8,297 nt of DNA from JANNXQ01 sp031425095 (GTDB taxonomy: Bacteria > Verrucomicrobiota > Verrucomicrobiia > Chthoniobacterales > Chthoniobacteraceae): the NCBI GenBank assembly GCA_031425095.1, contig JANPIS010000102.1:1-8297 (forward strand), read 5' to 3'. This document shows positions 6,383-8,297 of this stretch, piece by piece (within the stretch, counting starts at the first letter, position 1; every line of letters begins with the position of its first letter). The notes below the pieces were generated by a model that worked only from the letters and a program-made list of their open reading frames with translations, was not told the DNA's origin and searched no databases. Made by a program: the position numbers and the translations under genes.

Positions 6383-7945
6383 ATGCAAACGATCGTCTTT
6401 ACCTCCAGACTTCTTGCCGTTCTCCTTGCCGCGTCCGCCCTGCTCAGCGCTGCCGAACCGAAACCGAACATCGTCGTCATCGTCGCGGATGATCTCGGCT
6501 ATGCGGATGTGCTCTTCAATCCCGCGCATCCGCAGGAAATCACCACGCCGCATCTCGATGCGCTGGCGAAGCAGAGCGTTATCTGCCGGCAGGGCTATGT
6601 AAGTGGGCATGTGTGCTCGCCGACGCGCGGCGGGCTGATGACGGGGCGGTATCAGCAGCGGCTTGGGCTTTACACCGGCGGCGAGGCGGGGAGCGGGTTG
6701 CCGATGAGTGAGAAGATTTTCCCGCAGCATTTCAAACCGGCGGGCTACGCGACGGCGCAGTTTGGAAAATGGCATCTCGGGCCGGATGTGGCGTGGAGCC
6801 CGGCGCTGCGCGGGTTCGATGAAGTGTTCGGCTTCCTCGGCCGCGGCGCGCACGACTACTTCAAACTCAACGATCCCGATGATCCGATCTACCGCGGCAC
6901 GACGCCGGTGCAGGAGACGGGCTATCTCACGGACCGGCTCGGCGAGGAGGCGTCGTCTTTCATCACACGGCACGCGGCGAAACCGTTCTTCGTCTATCTC
7001 GCGTTCAACGCCGTCCACGCGCCGCTGCAGGCGCCCGCGGATGAGATCGCAAAATTTTCCACCGGCAATAAAGACCGCGACACGCTGCTCGCGATGGGCA
7101 AGCGCATGGACGACGCCATCGGCAAAGTCGTCGCGACACTCAAACAGACGGGCGCGTGGGAAAACACACTGCTCTTTTTCATCAGCGACAACGGCGGCCC
7201 ACTCGCGCAGTCGGCGGTGAACACGCCCTTGCGCGGCGGCAAGCATCAGGACTACGAGGGCGGGATCCGCGTGCCGTTCCTGGTGTGCTGGCCGTCGCAA
7301 CTCAAGCCCGGCGAAAGCCAGGCGCCGGTCATCTCGCTCGACATTCTGCCGACGGCCCTCGCGGCAGCGGGAGTCGCGCAGGTGGATGCGAAGCCCTTCG
7401 ATGGCAGAAACATTCTGCCGCTCCTGAGGGGAGAGGAGACGCCGCAGCCGCGCAACCTGTTCTGGTCCGCCGGCGGCGAGGAAGGCTGGTGGGCGGTGCG
7501 GTCCGGCGACTGGAAACTCGTCGGCGAAAAGGCGCGCGTGAGCCTCTTCGATCTCGGCAAGGATGTGTCGGAGAAGAATGATCTCGCGCAGCAGATGCCG
7601 GAGAAAGTCGCCGAACTCACGAAGCTCCACGACGCATGGCTCGCCGAAATGGCGAACCCGGTAAAGGCCGGCGCAAAGCGTTTCGGAATGCCGCTGCCCG
7701 AGGGCGCGAAGACGAAGAAGCCCAAGAGCGAGCGGAAGAAAAACAAAGTCGTCCCGCTGCCAAAGGCACCCGGCGCGGCCGCGGGCGACGGCACCGTGCG
7801 CGAGTCCTTCGCGAAGCTTTCGTCGAACGCGTGGAAGGCGGCTCGCGGAACTTGGGAGACGAAGGACGGCGCGCTGAGCGACGAACTGAACTTCGCTCCC
7901 GCTAAGCCTCGCCTGAGTCCGGCAGGCAACTCCGCGGCAAAGTAG
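6383..7945 (+). CDS. Secreted S1-type sulfatase with basic linker and truncated tail module
   Basis: A 520-residue protein with a signal peptide (MQTIVFTSRLLAVLLAASAL, cleavage near residue 24). The sulfatase domain spans about 27-425. CSPTRGGLMTGR begins at C78 (formylglycine site) with R82. Metal ligands are D36, D37 (IVADDLGYAD), D269 and N270 (FISDNGG). K129 and H131 (FGKWHLG), H212 (VHAPLQ) and K287 (GGKHQDYEGGIRVP) complete the active site. It is an arylsulfatase A-like enzyme distinct from the preceding one, sharing motifs but little else, so the pair may remove sulfates at different positions or from different sugars (inference). After the core comes a Lys-rich stretch (about 442-455), then a short segment, TVRESFAKLSSNAWKAARGTWETKDGAL, that resembles the first strands of a LamG or DUF1080-type beta-sandwich but stops after about 50 residues. 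The gene starts 11 bp after the first sulfatase, without a visible ribosome binding site. It is probably the last gene of the operon. Confidence 0.92.
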   Translation: MQTIVFTSRLLAVLLAASALLSAAEPKPNIVVIVADDLGYADVLFNPAHPQEITTPHLDALAKQSVICRQGYVSGHVCSPTRGGLMTGRYQQRLGLYTGGEAGSGLPMSEKIFPQHFKPAGYATAQFGKWHLGPDVAWSPALRGFDEVFGFLGRGAHDYFKLNDPDDPIYRGTTPVQETGYLTDRLGEEASSFITRHAAKPFFVYLAFNAVHAPLQAPADEIAKFSTGNKDRDTLLAMGKRMDDAIGKVVATLKQTGAWENTLLFFISDNGGPLAQSAVNTPLRGGKHQDYEGGIRVPFLVCWPSQLKPGESQAPVISLDILPTALAAAGVAQVDAKPFDGRNILPLLRGEETPQPRNLFWSAGGEEGWWAVRSGDWKLVGEKARVSLFDLGKDVSEKNDLAQQMPEKVAELTKLHDAWLAEMANPVKAGAKRFGMPLPEGAKTKKPKSERKKNKVVPLPKAPGAAAGDGTVRESFAKLSSNAWKAARGTWETKDGALSDELNFAPAKPRLSPAGNSAAK

Positions 7946-8033
7946 GATCAGCGCCGCCGTGCGCCTGCGCACGCATCGTGCAGGCCAAAGGAATGCTGCC
8001 AAGCCCGCTCGAATCGTGCAGAATCTTTGCGCC
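7946..8033 (+). other. Intergenic region with overlapping GC-rich hairpins
   Basis: This 88-bp gap follows the second sulfatase. A perfect 6-bp stem with a 4-base loop, CGTGCG-CCTG-CGCACG, lies at 7958-7973, starting 12 bp after the stop. Its right arm can instead pair with CGTGC at 7977-7981 through a 3-base loop (GCACG-CAT-CGTGC, 7969-7981). The sequence ATCGTGCAG recurs at 7975-7983 and 8013-8021. No T-run follows, so it is not a standard intrinsic terminator, although it could slow polymerase or protect the 3' end of the message. A promoter for the next gene may lie here, but no convincing -35/-10 pair is visible. Confidence 0.4.
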
Positions 8034-8297
8034 ATGAAATCTCCCCTCATCGCAGTCCTCGCAGCGCTCGCAGCCACGTCGCTCGCGGTCGAGACGAAGG
8101 CGAAGCCGGAGTTTCAGTATAAGTCTGCGGGCATCGAAGTCCCGGCGGCGACGGCAGACGAGCCGCGGGTGAAGGCGTTTGGTCCCGACACGATCCAGGC
8201 GGCGGCGAAGTATCTCGATGATGGCGCGCATCATTGGGTGCGGGAAAAGTCGTGCATCGCGTGCCACAGCACGGGTGTTTACATGGTCGAGCGCTCG
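8034..8297 (+). CDS. Secreted CxxCH (putative c-type haem) protein, 3' partial
   Basis: The frame opens at ATG 8034 and is still open at the window edge (88 codons). The N-terminus, MKSPLIAVLAALAATSLAVE, is a clear signal peptide with cleavage near residue 19. The mature part contains SCIACHST, with a CxxCH haem-attachment motif at residues 74-78 preceded by AAKYLDDGAHHWVREK. A CxxCH placed right after such an amphipathic helix, followed by an aromatic/hydrophobic run (GVYMVE), recalls planctomycete and verrucomicrobial proteins in which a CxxCH motif comes before squalene-cyclase-like alpha-helical repeats. Without the rest of the gene this is a tentative match, and a plain cytochrome c domain is the alternative. 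There is no obvious ribosome binding site. The 88-bp gap and hairpins upstream suggest it may be outside the sulfatase operon. Confidence 0.75.
   Translation, partial: MKSPLIAVLAALAATSLAVETKAKPEFQYKSAGIEVPAATADEPRVKAFGPDTIQAAAKYLDDGAHHWVREKSCIACHSTGVYMVERS

Noticed and set aside
7958..7973. Hairpin as a classical intrinsic terminator
   Set aside because: The stem is good but no T-run follows it, so it is reported only as a structured region.
6368..8077. Long minus-strand open frame opposite the second sulfatase
   Set aside because: It spans the sulfatase, the gap and the start of the CxxCH gene. Its composition is biased to Arg, Ala and Leu without domains, so it is a shadow frame.

Overview
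The window looks like a carbohydrate-active locus from the Planctomycetes-Verrucomicrobia group, more likely Verrucomicrobia. The reasons are high GC content (roughly 60% or more by eye), an ECF sigma factor of the type common in that group, a FecR-like anti-sigma protein fused to a LamG domain, several secreted Cys-type sulfatases, a ThuA-like secreted protein, and mostly weak or absent Shine-Dalgarno sequences. All seven genes are on the + strand. This placement is inferred from gene content; no marker gene is present.

Layout. Positions 1-889 hold the 3' part of a secreted ThuA-domain protein whose start lies upstream of the window. A 107-bp gap (890-996) precedes an apparent operon at 997-7945. 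In order it encodes an ECF sigma factor (997-1530), a transmembrane FecR/LamG protein overlapping it by 4 nt (1527-3074), a GH99/GH71-like secreted glycoside hydrolase (3109-4392), a sulfatase with an unassigned C-terminal beta-rich extension (4413-6371), and a second sulfatase with a basic linker and a short, apparently truncated C-terminal module (6383-7945). Spacing between the structural genes is 34, 20 and 11 bp. An 88-bp gap (7946-8033) with a GC-rich hairpin region separates this from a secreted CxxCH protein that runs off the 3' edge (8034-8297). There is no gene-free stretch above 300 bases, and no tRNA, rRNA, CRISPR array or insertion sequence was seen.

How the genes may work together (inference). 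The sigma factor would be held at the membrane by the FecR-like protein, whose periplasmic side carries a lectin-type LamG fold in place of an obvious link to a TonB receptor. Binding of a glycan or a partner could release the sigma factor and switch on the genes directly downstream. Their products are a hydrolase keeping the GH99 E-x-x-E catalytic arrangement and two S1-type sulfatases with complete active sites. This would fit the breakdown of a sulfated polysaccharide or glycan. The substrate cannot be read from the sequence, and no transporter, SusC/D pair or sulfatase-maturation gene lies in the window.
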